A stretch of 64,000 nt of DNA from Monocercomonoides exilis (lineage: Eukaryota; Preaxostyla; Oxymonadida; Polymastigidae). The notes under the pieces are model-generated. The model was not told the origin of the DNA. It searched no databases and saw nothing but the letters and a program-made list of their open reading frames with translations. The stretch is taken from assembly GCA_001643675.2 (NCBI GenBank), contig LSRY02000041.1, positions 126,501 to 190,500 of the forward strand. Direction: 5' to 3'. Shown one piece after another: positions 1-10,940 of this stretch (the stretch's first letter is position 1; the number at the start of each line of letters is the position of its first letter). The position numbers and the translations under genes were made by a program.

Positions 1-1483
1 TCACTTGGTAATAGTCCCGAAATTTATTTATATATGTCTAAATAGAGATTCATTTTTTGATGGGTGTTGTGAAGAGTTTCAATGATTTTTTGATCAGATT
101 TTAGGAAAGGAGATTAGCTGAGAGTGTGAAGTGATGTTTCATCACTGTGTCTGCCTTTTTTCTCTGTTGGATTTGATCTTTTTGAGTTAGGAAAAGAGAA
201 ATATCAGAAAGGGTGGAGTTGATGGAAAACAGAGTGAAAATGGACAAGTTAGTTTTTGAACTTTTTTATATAAGTTTTCTTTTTTGTTTAGAATTGTCTT
301 TGGTACCATGAATTTGTTGAAATAGTACTATTTCTTCTCATATCTTTTATTGTTCAAAATTGTTGATATTCAGTTGATATTTGGTGATTGTTTTATGATT
401 ATGTGACAGAATTGTGTTTTTTTGAAAGTTATTGAATCTGATTAGAAAATTTCTGATTGTTTTTCAATTTTTTTTAATGATTAATATCATGAAGTACTTT
501 TTGTTTTTTTATGTCATTTTGATTGGTGAATGATTGCTATTTTTTAACGTATTTTTTTTTTTCATTTCACTCATTTTTCTATGATTTTCAGAAAAAACTC
601 AATAACATAAAATAAACTCATTTTTGAAACGACCACTTATCTAATCATTCAGTAATGCATGAAAAATGAAAAAATATGACACATGCACAACAACATTTTC
701 GAATGAAAAAAGGATCTGACCCGATATTTTATTTTTTTCGAGATCAAAAAGATCAAAAAAACAAGCGTTAAAGGGCGAAAATTGCAGATTTCAAAAAGCA
801 GTTTTTTGGTAATATATGAAGTTAAATCGATGAAATAAACCATTTTGAACAAAAAAAAGTGGCATCGAGATTCTGATCCTTCTGTCATCTTCATTGTTTG
901 AAGCGGAAAACAGAAGTTTTTTCCATGAATACAAGTTTTTAAAATTCAGAAAAAATATTTTTCTAACTCTTATCACATACATAACTATTAAACAAAAAAT
1001 CAAAATTTTTCTGATATTTGTTTTTTTTTAATAAATATTCAAAAATTCAAAAAGATATGGTTCTGATTAAAGCTGGAGTTTTGTTTCTTTCATTTTTTCA
1101 AAATCACTTGCTTTTCCAACTTTTTACCAGTTTGTTTAAACTTTTTATTATTGAATTTTTATTGTAATATTACAGTTTTTTCATTATATTGGAAAACTAT
1201 ACAATTTGCTTCATTTTAATTGAAAAGGATCCTAACTTATTGATCAAATGGTCAATCTACTCTTTGGAAAGCATAACGATAGGGATGGAGCAGATTAATA
1301 CGTATCAATGGGAAACGCAGGAATGTGTGCAAGTGTCATGATTTTTATGATTTTTGATTGGAACAAAAGATGAAAACAAATTCAGCTGATGTTTTGTTGA
1401 ATGAAGATTTATGGATGGAATTCTGTGAATGCAAAATCTGCGCAATATAATGTAGCATTTTGGAATGTTAGGCAGGGGGAGCA
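1..1483. other. AT-rich spacer without a recognisable gene
   Basis: This stretch is strongly AT-rich and has stops in all frames. The short open frames on the minus strand (649-1003) have a composition typical of spacer DNA and no recognisable motif. I see no gene, RNA or obvious repeat here before the dispersed repeat that begins at about 1484. Confidence 0.6.
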
Positions 1484-1780
1484 ATTTGGGTGATTTTTTT
1501 TGATATCATAAAAAAAGATCAAAAATCGAAAAAATAAAATCTATAGTGGTATTTATTGATCATAAAAAATAAATGTATTTTTTCAAGTCTTTAGCTTTTA
1601 TTTCTGTTATATATATTTGTTTTATTTATTTATGTTAAAAAAAACATACCTCTTTAATGTTTTTGATTAAAAAGGATTTTTATGATCAAGTTTCAAAAAA
1701 AAAATTGAAAAATCAATCTTTAAAAGGAAAATAGATATTTCTAAACTGGAAAAACAAAACATTGAAAAGAAAAAATTGAA
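1484..1780 (+). repeat. Dispersed repeat, copy 1 (GGGTGATT-ended)
   Basis: The sequence beginning TTGGGTGATTTTTTTTGATA at about 1487 and running to about 1780 matches, in inverted orientation, the stretch from 15,173 down to about 14,880. The match includes the following AT-rich 200-300 bases, with substitutions and small indels. Similarity starts abruptly at the TTTGGGTGATT end in both places and the outside flanks differ, as expected of a mobile-element terminus. A shorter version of the same end lies at 8979-9003. I could not find the second terminus, so length and class are uncertain. Confidence 0.6.
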
Positions 1781-1989
1781 AAGAAGAACAGAAAAGAAGA
1801 ACAGAAAAGAAGAAAAGAAAACAAAATTATTTAGACAAATTTGACATTAATTATTATTTTTCTTTTTTTTTCCTCACCTTTGTATAGCCAACAAATCTCC
1901 GTTTATTTTATTCGATTCATCAGATTCATCAAACATAAACAGATAAAGTGGAATATTGGATTAAGCCAAATTCAAAAGCTTGTTCCCTC

Positions 1990-2215
1990 ACATTTCTCTG
2001 ATTAAAATTGTTGCAAACAATGGAATTGATGCTGATGCTTGTGGCAAAACACAGCAAAGCCCCTGTGCCACAGTGGAGTATGCTCTCGGATGCGTTGCTC
2101 CCTTCAGCGATGCCTCCCTCTCCCTTCTCGTCTCCACTTTCACTCCCACAAAGACTCTCACATTCCGTTCTCCAAATACAAAAATTAATGGAAAAGATGT
2201 ATTTTTTCAGGTTCT
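1990..2215 (+). pseudogene. Fragment of a beta-helix surface protein gene
   Basis: The plus strand encodes about 75 residues with the pattern NGIDADACGKTQQSPCATVE followed by YALG and, later, LTFRSPNTKINGKD. The Cys-Gly...Pro-Cys-Ala-Thr-Val-Glu-Tyr-Ala-Leu layout followed by short beta-strand-like repeats is typical of the large families of secreted right-handed beta-helix proteins of metamonad protists. There is no in-frame ATG and the frame closes at an in-frame stop just upstream (1962). The continuation after about 2215 is AT-rich, so this is either one exon of a split gene or, more likely, a relic. Confidence 0.45.
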
Positions 2216-3045
2216 CATAAAAATTCTTTCATTTTCCATATCATCGAAAAATCTTTGTGCCTTCATTGTTTTTTCAACAAGAGCATATATCATCACTTAT
2301 TTTTAGAGAAGTTTAACTAAGTTCCGAAAAAAATATAACTTTTCCATTTTCCATTTGATTTGACTTCTTCATCAAATGAAAATAAAGCTCTTTGCTAAAT
2401 GGTATCATCTATTTCTTCTCTTCAAATATCATTTTTTCAATCATTTCATGTGATTTTCTTCTGATTATATTCCCCTCAACTTTTCCATTTCAACTTGTCC
2501 GTAACTGATAAACTCAACTCCCTCATAGAACTGTAATTCAAATAAGCCTTTTCTTCAAAATTGATTTTCTTCCTCATTTCATTTTCAATAATTTGTTGTG
2601 ATTTTGAAGTTGTGAAATCTGCCGAAGGCTATTTTGGAACCCATCCATTTCATAAAAGAATTGTTTCAAAGCTCTTTCTGTTTTCACTGCAAATGCTTCA
2701 GCTTCCAAATGAAAAAGTCAGATTCGATCTCCTTCCTTTGATGAATGTCTTCTGATCTGATATTCCAGATCAAAATTATTCATTTCATTGACGTGTTAGG
2801 TTGGTTGAAATTCTATTTCAGAATAAATAATTATCTGTGCTTCTGAATAGGAATGAAAGACGAGGTCTGATGATGAATTTGACGGGTGCTGAATGAAAGA
2901 GAAGGAGACGAAGATAGAGCAGGAAGTGAGAGAAGAGAAAGAGAGCCAGGAGAAGCAGAATTAGCAGAAGATGGATGGACAGCTTGAGAAAAGAGGGAAG
3001 GAGATTGAGATGTTCTGAGAGAAGGAAAAGATTGTTGTTGGATGT

Positions 3046-3600
3046 TCATAAACAAGGACGAATTGACAAGTGATGAAGTTCAGTGAGAAAGAGGAGAAGA
3101 ACATTTTTTGTATTTGCAGCAAAATCAGCAGCTGAATCTAAAGGCGCAACAAAATTGAGTGTATGGTATTTCTGCATCAGATCCATCGCCATTGAATTCT
3201 GCGACATGAAGAAAGACACCAACTTTGAGAACGACAGAGCATCTCTTCGTCCAGGAACACTGCTCTGATTGAATGTTCTAATCCCTTTCTCCTTCTGAAA
3301 CAGCAGAGGTGATCCTTTCCCTGCTCCTTTTCTTCCCTTTCTGTGTGTCGCTTCTGCTTCCTCTTCGCAGTTCTGCACTGTTCTGCCTCAGCCCGCTTTT
3401 CAGAGCCTCATCAGATCCAACCACATTCTCGTTTGCCTCGCGTCGACTGCTGCATTAACAGGTACTTTTCGCATCTCCCACACAAATTGCACATTTTCCT
3501 CGCTTTTGATGCGAACATGGCAGCAGGGCACATCCAGTTCATCGCTCAAATCTTCCAGGCAGAATAAACGAGGTCATTCAACATGCTGTCCAATTTTCGC
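3046..3600 (-). pseudogene. Coding-like relic, helical-repeat type
   Basis: On the minus strand two stretches look protein-coding. One (about 3600-3480) contains LEDLSDELDVPCCHVRIKSE; the other (about 3270-3050) contains FSKLVSFFMSQNSMAMDLMQ and then LLLFLTELHHL, which resembles an armadillo/HEAT helix pair. They lie in the same frame but in-frame stops separate them at about 3400, so no intact gene can be built. I do not recognise the family. The opposite strand is open over part of this stretch, so the strand is a judgement. Confidence 0.3.
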
Positions 3601-3607
3601 TCTCTTG

Positions 3608-4165
3608 TCAAAAATGGCGTTTGGCTTTCTTTCGCCTCTTGCTGCGCCTCACTTGCCATTTAATTCTCCTTCTGGTTGGTCGGCGTGCCTGTCTCAAGGT
3701 GTGGTTGTAATATTCCTTGGACACTGCTAAACAGATTCTTGTCTTTTTCTTCTTTCTTCTTCCTTTCCTCTCTTTCTCTTCTTTCTCATTCCTCTTTTTC
3801 TGTATCTCCTGCTTTTTCATCAGCGGAAGCAGTTTATCTCTCTGATCATCAGATTCCAATGAACTGAACATGATCTTTGCTTCTTCATCGTCCACTTTCC
3901 CTTTCTCGTTCTGAAGCTCATCTTGCATCGCCCTTGTCACTTCTCTGTTGAAATTCTTCATCCCCAACACGCTCAATGTCACCACTCCTCCTCCTCCTCC
4001 AATTCCTCCTCCAACAGCAGGTGATAGCTGTATTGTTGATGCACCAACAGCTCCTCTTCCCATCTCCATCTCTTGACTGTCCACAATCAATGCTCTCCCT
4101 CCGACTCCTCTCCATCCTCCGTCAATTCGCTTCCCTCGTGTAAAGTGTATCGTTCCAAAGTTTCC
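3608..4165 (-). pseudogene. Coding-like relic with Gly-rich segment and basic tail
   Basis: Reading the minus strand from a splice-acceptor-like TTTCAG at about 4170, one frame stays open for about 185 codons. It holds RGNFGTIHFTRGKRIDGG, then a poly-glycine stretch, VVTLSVLGMKNFNREVTRAM, an acidic/basic low-complexity stretch and a very Lys/Arg-rich end closing at 3608. The first part looks like short beta strands with glycine turns, compatible with a beta-helix protein exon. No start codon context or downstream partner was found. Function unknown; probably a fragment of a decayed surface-protein gene. Confidence 0.3.
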
Positions 4166-5236
4166 TCTTCCTGAAATTTATTGTTTAGGCTGTTAAGAAG
4201 GAAATGGTGAAGGAGAGGAATTTGTTGCTGCTTTTGATGTTGTTTTTGCTGTGCTCGTGATGAAAGTGGATCTGTTTTGGCTCATTGGAATGTATTTCGT
4301 CTTTTCGGCCGTTTCTTATTGATTCTTTGGTGTTTGTATTCTTTTCTGCTTTTTTTTTGTCTTTGCTTTTGAAGCAACTTCTTTGGGGTTGTTCATTAAA
4401 TCCTCCAATATCACTTCTTTATCCTCATCTTTCGCGTTATCTTCATCGCCTTCAACTTCTTCCTTTTCTCCAGATTCTTCGCATAACGCTCCACCATCCG
4501 AAATTATGCAAACAGTGTAAGCACATCAAATATATCCGGCTATGGAACAAAATATTGTCTTTTCCTTCTTCTTCCGAACTGCTTCCTCATCCTCCCCATC
4601 TGCTGCTCTTCTTATGTCAGGAATAAGTTGCGAAAAAATCAACGCAACGAGGAAGAAGAAAATAGTGAAGAGGGCAATGACCTTGGGGCTGCTTCAACTT
4701 GTGCACAACGGTTGATATAGCATCGGAGGAGGAGAGTGTGTATTGCTGTTATGCGGAGAGCCATTGCAAACTCAGAGCGATGGGGTGGTTTTGGATGGAG
4801 AGAGAGGTCTGTTATTGCTGGAGAAGATTAGGAAGATGAAGGAGAGGGAGAAGGAGATGATTGAGGAAGAGAAAGAAAAGATTCGTTTTGCATTGAAGAA
4901 GGAGATGTGCCTGTTCCTGTGCCAATGCCAGCAATTGAACGAGTCAAAAATGTTTGTGTTGAATTTTGATTGCTTTTTCTTTGTCTTTGTCTTCGTGACA
5001 CATAAGACGGATTCTGAAGAGTTGCTTCTTATGGGGGAAGGATCACAGGAAGAGGTAGACGCGGCGCATGTTTTCTTTTGATCTCTTCGATGATTTCATC
5101 AATTTCTGCTTTTTCTGCTCTTTCTTGTGATTAATTCACTTCTGACTGTTCGGATGAAGAAAAAGATGAAGATGACAAGTTTTTTATTTTTTCTTTCTCG
5201 AAGAATTTAACTGTTGCTGCTTTTGATGACTATGTT
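4166..5236. other. Relic-bearing spacer
   Basis: Mixed, moderately GC-rich sequence without an intact gene. On the plus strand at 4743-5081 there is a coding-like frame (GVVLDGERGLLLLEKIRKMK, then a charged coiled-coil-like stretch), but it has no homologue I recognise and no credible start or end. It is listed as context for the decayed region and not as a gene. Confidence 0.3.
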
Positions 5237-5353
5237 GAAGAAGAAGAAGAAGAAGAAGAAGAAGAAGAAGAAGAAGAAGAAGAAGAAGAAGAAGAAGAAG
5301 AAGAAGAAGAAGAAGAAGAAGAAGAAGAAGAAGAAGAAGAAGAAGAAGAAGAA
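5237..5353 (+). repeat. (GAA)n trinucleotide repeat
   Basis: About 39 nearly perfect GAA units, interrupted only near the end. The open frames across it (poly-Leu on the minus strand) are products of the repeat. Intact genes in this window carry TCN-type serine tracts, which is the same repeat seen from the other strand, so this may be the remnant of a serine tract in a lost minus-strand gene. Confidence 0.9.
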
Positions 5354-5518
5354 AAAGAAGTGAATAAAAATGATGGTTGGCAAATGAAAATGCTGGCAAA
5401 GTTAATGCTGTTTCGATAATTTACTGATGAGTCCTTTTCCGTTTTTTGATTTCAAGTAGAAAATCAAAACAAAACGTTGATAGTGTTGTAACGGGCTTAT
5501 TCTTCGTTTCAGCTCCTT

Positions 5519-6540
5519 TCAATTTCTCGATTGAAAAACATTCATTCTAGGCCTTTCGAATGTCTCTGCCAAATCCATCTCCTCTCCATTGTCTTCCTTC
5601 TCCCCACCCACCCGAATCCTCTGGCTTGTCACATACGCTGCATTGTTCAGAAGGATGCTCTGTGGCTCAAACACATTCCTCGTCGCTGACACGCTGTTGC
5701 TCGCAAACACACCTGCATTGCCCAATCTGCTCTTCCCGAGAATCGCACAGGGTGTCGACAGCGAGAATGAAGAAATAGTTGAAGATGCATGCAAAGAAGA
5801 TATGTTCGACAAATAGGCGGAGCTTGTGGAAGATTTGCAGAGGGAATTCTGTGTGAGAGAAGAGGGGTCTGTAGCTGGAGATGAATGAGCGAGTGGCTCT
5901 GGAGAAGTTCCAACAAGAACAGAAGGGGCAGACAACTGAGTATGTTGCAAGGGATAATAAGGAGGAGTTGCAAATGTTGAGAAGGCTGTGATGTTTTGAG
6001 TGTGCAGCTGAGCAGATGAGAATGTGCTGTCAAATGAGTAAAATGTCTGGTACTGTTCATCATCATTTTCATTACCTCCTTCTTTTCCTCTGTCCCTCCT
6101 CCTCCTTTCTGTGACTGCCTGTGGAAGCCCTGTGTCGAAAGCGTCAATTTGATATGCATAAAACTCGTCTTTCTGTTTTGTCTTCGTCTTCGGCTTTTAC
6201 GTTTCCAGCTGACTCCTTTCCTCTGCTCTGCGCTCAACTAACTTTTGTAGTTTTCTTTCTTTTCTTCTTCCTTTGGAACACGCTGTCCTCTCTTAGTTCC
6301 TTGGTAGTATCACAAAGATAGAGCATGAGCTCGACGTATCTGGCTGCTCCTTCCCCCTTCCACTGCCATTTTACGTGCGATGCCCATTCGCCTCATTCTG
6401 AACAGCAAGAGCACGGATGTCGTTCGAAACGCTGAAGCAGAGCGGGATGTGCCGTCGCAGAAGAGGAAAGCAGTTCAGATGCACATCCTGCAATCTAATA
6501 GAAGGCTTTGATATCGATGATGATACTGTTGAGAGAAGGA
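5519..6540 (-). pseudogene. Inverted-duplicate copy 1 of a decayed surface-protein-like gene
   Basis: On the minus strand, from about 6540 to 5519, coding-like blocks occur in order. The first resembles LNSIIIDIKAFY and is followed by an in-frame TAG. A block with RYVELMLYLCDTTKELREDS follows, then KDEFYAYQIDAFDTGLPQAV, a Ser/Thr-rich stretch, and GKSRLGNAGVFASNSVSATR to a stop. The same blocks in the same order occur on the plus strand at 11,918-12,850. The 200 bases at 6121-6321 appear identical to the complement of 12,139-12,339, including the frame breaks. The final block, with alternating beta-type residues and Asn/Gly turns, resembles beta-helix repeats. Frame changes and the TAG make this a pseudogene unless very small introns are involved. 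Confidence 0.5.
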
Positions 6541-6821
6541 AAGCTGAATGAAATATTTATCAGGGCGAATTATCTGGCTACTGATTGAATAGCTCATATT
6601 CATTCCAAGGAAGATGGAATGATCCAATACGAAGTGAGAGGAAATATCATTGAAAAAGAGGAGGAAGGTGAATACATGCAGTTACAGAGAAATCCATTTA
6701 TTATCTTTAAGTATTTTCGAAGAAGATGCTGATATGTTTTCAAATGATTTCATTGATTGAACAATATATTGTGTTTGATTTGAAAACTTCGAAGGAGCAG
6801 TTAATTGAAATCACAATATTT

Positions 6822-7456
6822 TTAACAGGCAGATTCAAGCTTATCAAAGAAATCGGATATCCCCGAATCTTTAGCAGCTTTTGAGTTATCATCTTTCAAT
6901 TCTTGCCACAAACAGAAAATGATTCTGGCCTTTTTGTACGAAAAATAGAAATTTACAAAACATCTGATGAGGTTAATGGCAAAAAATGTGAAGAAGGTCA
7001 AGAAAAACACGAAGACGAAGGCGAAGGAGGAGGTGGTGGAGAAGAAGAAGGAGAAGAAGAAGAAGAAGAAGAAGAAGAAGGAGGAGGAGGAGGAGGAGGA
7101 GAAGAAGAAGAAGAAGAAGAAGAAGAAGAAGAAGAAGCAATATTTGACTAAAGTAGATTTTGTGTATTTTTGGCTATGCGATTCATAACAGGCGTGCTTG
7201 TAGCTGAATAAGCAAGTGAATTGTGAGAAGGCGAATTTTGTGTTTGCAAACCGAGAAATGAGGAAGATGGTTGATTGAATGAAGGAGGATTATAAAAAGA
7301 AGAGAAAGAAGTAGAAGAGGAAAAAGAAAAAAGGGTTGAGAATTGCGAAATCAGTAGAACGATATTTACGATGTTGAGAATAATTTGCGTGATGTTGTTG
7401 ATTGGCCAAAATGTCTCATTTGATGTATAAACTTCAGATTGGTTAAAAAAATTCAA
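6822..7456 (-). pseudogene. Coding-like relic flanking a (GAA/GGA)n tract
   Basis: The minus strand has two open stretches either side of a purine-rich microsatellite (about 7020-7138). The upstream stretch (7456-7148) has a hydrophobic run, IILNIVNIVLLISQF, followed by a Ser-rich segment. The downstream stretch (about 6945-6822) reads KARIIFCLWQELKDDNSKAA and on to DFFDKLESAC. A membrane segment followed by a Ser-rich cytoplasmic tail would fit the end of a surface protein. There is no start, the parts are in different frames, and I do not recognise a family. Confidence 0.25.
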
Positions 7457-8978
7457 TCACCAAATATATGACGAACAGATTGGATAAATCAATAAAGCTG
7501 TATATTTCCTAAGTCAATTCACTTTCTTTTTGCGATTTCCTCTCCATTCCCTCAGAAACAAAAAATGAAAATATTTCTCAATTTCTTTTCCTTTCCATTC
7601 CCCTCTTCCATTCAACTCACAAAATCATCAGAAAATATCAATCCCTCCTCTTCTTCATCTTTTTCATCCTCTTCCGAAATATCTTCTCCTCTCAAAAATT
7701 ACCCCTCTTCCGATCTAACATTTCGCAATTGTCCTCTTCTTTCAAGCTTTTACCCCCCTTTCCTTCCTTTCAAAATCCATATCTCCCATCAACAATAATC
7801 ACCTTCCTCATCATCCTCAACCACTTCTCTATATATTTACTACATTTTCCTCTACAAATCTCCACCTGCTCTTCCCCATCTTTTTGTCTCAGAATTTCTT
7901 CCTTTCAAAAGCTCCTCTCAAAACATGAACATTCTATAAAACACTCAACTTTCACCCCCTGCCACAAAAAATATTCTTTCATCCCTTTTCTGCCCCATAT
8001 CCCTCCTGTGCAAGGTGTTGATGAGATAAACGAGATATACTTCTTTTGGTGATTGAGAATATTATTAAAGGAGATGATCATGCCAAAAATAGAAAATACA
8101 CCTCTGCACATCCACCACAATGTGTACAGGCTGAAAAGACCCTCCAGTGAGATATACAATATATTTTGTGAAGAAGGATGCAATGCTGTATTCAACCATT
8201 CTGAGACAGAAATAAAGAGATTGATTTATTTTTGGAATGATGATGGCTGTAGAAATGAGTGTGCTTGGCAAAAAGCAGTCGAAGAGCGGTTTGGTCTTTA
8301 TTTATTTTTCTATATATGAACATTTATCTGTTGATGTTTTTGTGTTTCTTTCAGGGCAGGAGGTGGAAATGAATGAAAATGAGAAAAAGCTGGATATCGT
8401 GTTATGCAGAATTGACATCGAATTGGGAGAGAGAATTCATAGAAAGTCCACAGGACAGAGGGATTGAGAAGGAAATTAGAGATGTTAGTTTCTTTTGAAG
8501 CAGTTGGATTTATAAAACAAACAAAAACCTCTTCTTTTCGAGAAAAGAAGAAACATTTAAAGGAGAAAAGGATATTAGAAAGGACGATATGTTAGTCAGC
8601 GCATGATCTGTGTAAATTTATTGATTCAATTCACAATTTTCAATATCAACTAATCAATTTTTTTTTTTTTTCAATAACAATATGAAACACATTTTTTAAT
8701 TTGCAATTGTTATATTCCATTATCGTAATTATTGTTATCATGTTTTTGAAATCAGTTAACTAAAGTTTTATAATGTATTTCGAATTTTCGAAATTTTTGT
8801 ATAAATTTTTTATGTTTTTTTCAAAATTTGTTAGAAAAACGATTGGAAACAAATTTATTTCAACAAACAATAAATAACAACAATATATTTAACTATAATT
8901 TTATGTATTTTCGTATAAAGAATATCTTATCAACCCCACCCTTAATGAAAATTTTTTATGATCAAACGTCGGAATTTT
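7457..8978. other. Relic-bearing spacer
   Basis: No intact gene. A plus-strand stretch at about 8085-8300 (IENTPLHIHHNVYRLKRPSS and onward) followed, after an acceptor-like TTTCAG, by about 38 codons to 8467 has coding-like composition and could be two exons of a lost gene. The opposite strand is open too, so I do not call a gene. The rest (about 8500-8978) is AT-rich with nothing recognisable. Confidence 0.3.
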
Positions 8979-9003
8979 TTATGATATCAAAAAAATCACC
9001 CAT
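8979..9003 (-). repeat. Dispersed repeat terminus, copy 3
   Basis: TATGATATCAAAAAAATCACCC is the reverse complement of the terminus seen at 1487 and close to the one at 15,149-15,171. Only about 30 bases are clearly shared, so this is a short or strongly diverged copy. A short minus-strand frame running out of it is probably spurious. Confidence 0.45.
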
Positions 9004-9119
9004 TTGTGGAATTTTTTGGCAAGGAAAGTGGCTGGCAATATCGAGGGAAGGATATCAATATCAAAAAAAAGGCAAGAATTCAACGAAAAAAATGAAAACC
9101 CCAATATATTGGTTTTATT

Positions 9120-9675
9120 TGTTAGGTTTTCCTGTTGCTCAGACTGGACAGACAGACATGGAAAGCGATGAAATTCTATTTCTGATTCCGTTTTTTCTTC
9201 AAAAGAGTGGAGAACAGCCAACAACGAGACATTCAATTATTGAATACTTTTCGGATATCAAACAATTTTCTGTCCAGCTGCATCTGAATTCTGCTCTGAA
9301 AGTATTTGGAATGTTATCAAACAGCAAGATTGACGTTGACAATTTGGTGTTTCTGTTTGTGCAGCGCACATTTGGCTATCATACATATCATCTGCTGCAA
9401 TTCCTCCTCCTCTTCTTCTTTCCGGATATCTGCATCTTCTCTATTATATACTCATCTTTTCAAAGGCAATCTCGAACTGAACAGCCTGGTGAATGAGATG
9501 ACTCCATTCTTTTCATTTGAGGCTGCAGCATGCAATCAGATCACGTTCAGCATGTTTCTCTTCTGTCATCGCTCCTCATTCATCCTTCCTTCTCTCTTCC
9601 TTCTCACATTTTCCCCCTCGCTGATTGCATGTTCTTCCACTTTGTATTGTAACAGCTTGCCTCGAAGCAGCTGAT
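9120..9675 (+). pseudogene. Decayed beta-helix-type surface protein exon
   Basis: After an acceptor-like TTGTTAG at about 9126 the plus strand reads FPVAQTGQTDMESDEILFLI and, further on, SALKVFGMLSNSKIDVDNLV. The frame then shifts and continues to about 9672 with FKGNLELNSLVNEMTPFFSF. Strand-turn-strand patterns such as 'KVFGMLSNSKIDVDNLVF' are typical of right-handed beta-helix domains of protist surface proteins. The change of frame at about 9390-9420, over a CCTCCTCCTCTTCTTC microsatellite, and the lack of a start suggest a pseudogene. Confidence 0.35.
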
Positions 9676-9765
9676 TTCTTTTCATTTTGCAAGTGTTTTA
9701 ACAGGCAAAGAATTGTTGGAGCTTATCGAGAAGAGTGAGAAGTGTGAATGAGAGAGAGAGAGAAA

Positions 9766-9796
9766 GGGAGGGAGGGAGGGAGGGGGGGGAGGGGGG
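9766..9796 (+). other. G-rich run with G-quadruplex potential
   Basis: Four GGGA units followed by runs of eight and six guanines give at least six G-tracts within 31 bases, an exceptional composition in an AT-rich window. By the usual four-tract rule it could fold as a G-quadruplex on the plus strand. It follows a GA dinucleotide stretch (9751-9765), so it may simply be an evolving purine microsatellite. Confidence 0.6.
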
Positions 9797-10010
9797 CAAG
9801 AAAGAAGGAAGGAAGTTGATCAGTGAGGTTGTCTTGGGATTTAATGATTGTGACTCAACCGAATAGAAAGAGGAAGCGAAGAAAGAAAATTGAGACGATG
9901 ATGATAAATTTGTTTGATCTAAAACACTGGAACTAAAGTATTTAAAGGCATGAATCATTATATTTTCTTCATTTTTTTTATTATTTTCTTTTGATTTTAA
10001 TGTGAAATAA

Positions 10011-10940
10011 TGCATTTTTTTAAGTTTCAATCAGAACCCGACGAATCGAAACATTTGCGCACACTTCCGCATCATCTTCGACTTCTTCGTTTGTGTTCTC
10101 TCAGGGATAGTCATTGGGACAGACGACACAGCGCAGCTGAAGGTTCCACCACAGGAAGACATACAGACTGAGGTGAAGCTGCAGGCGTGTAGGATCGTGC
10201 CGCGGAGTGAATGTGCGTGCCTGTTTGTGAATCAAGAATTCCAGCCGCTGTCAATGCCACTTAATGCGCCAGCAGGTACAATGATTCCTTCGCTTGCTAC
10301 ATGTGCGCTGATGGGGCGCGTGTGTGGAGAGGCGCTGCACCCTGCAGCACCTGGTCAATTTCATTGCGCAACGATCTTTCGAGCGCATGGGGTAGCTGAG
10401 CATCTGGAGGCCGCGGCACACACATTATCCCCTTTGCTGGTGGTGGTAAAGGCGAAGCAGATACCGAATGCAGTACTGCCATGTGTTTTGTTAGCGCTGG
10501 CAGCGTATTTCTTGGCAGAGGTGTGTGGCGACTCGCTCAATGAGATGCTGATGAAGTTCAGAAGAATCCCGTCGATTGCGCTTCAACAACTGAAAAGAGC
10601 ATATTTTGGAGAAGATGGGTAATTATTTTTGAAATCATATATTTTTTTGGTGTGTTGATTTTTCAAAGATTGTTTGTTATTGAATAGAGAATTTTAATTT
10701 TTATTAAAAATTCCATCAAAACCACATTAAACACAAATGTTTTAACTAAAACAACAAAGAAAATATTTTTTTATTAGATTTTTCAATTTTTGGTGTTTTG
10801 TTGTTAATGCTTTTAAAAAATTTTCGAACCGAATTTTTTGAAAGAAATAATTTGATTTCAAAAATAATCACACAGATGATAAAGAAGATGGAAGAGAAAT
10901 GAACAGGAGACAATGGAATTGCTGATTGAAATGAAGATTC
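10011..10940 (+). pseudogene. Exon of an unidentified gene interrupted by a MITE
   Basis: A plus-strand frame is open from 10,011 to 10,622 with no ATG near its start. It reads, among other parts, GIVIGTDDTAQLKVPPQEDI, PLSMPLNAPAGTMIPSLATC and LLALAAYFLAEVCGDSLNEM. It is markedly more GC-rich than its surroundings. The last real residues are YFGED, after which a MITE (10,617-10,873) adds a premature stop. Removing the element and one AGAT duplication lets the frame continue as YFGEDDKEDGREMNRRQWNC before a stop. I do not recognise the protein. The hydrophobic Ala/Leu-rich part could be helical-repeat or membrane sequence. Confidence 0.4.
10617..10873. mobile_element. MITE, family A copy 1
   Basis: A 257-bp element with terminal inverted repeats. 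The left end is GGGTAATTATTTTTGAAATC; the right end is the complement of GTGTGATTATTTTTGAAATC. It is flanked by AGAT on both sides (10,613-10,616 and 10,874-10,877), a 4-bp target-site duplication. The interior is AT-rich and non-coding, as expected of a non-autonomous DNA transposon. Elements with the same ends lie at 53,905-54,202 and 54,279-54,534. It sits inside a coding-like exon and breaks it. Confidence 0.75.

Noticed and set aside
5184-5399. Minus-strand frame encoding a protein that is mostly poly-leucine
   Set aside because: It is only the translation of a (GAA)n repeat; there is no other coding sequence around it.
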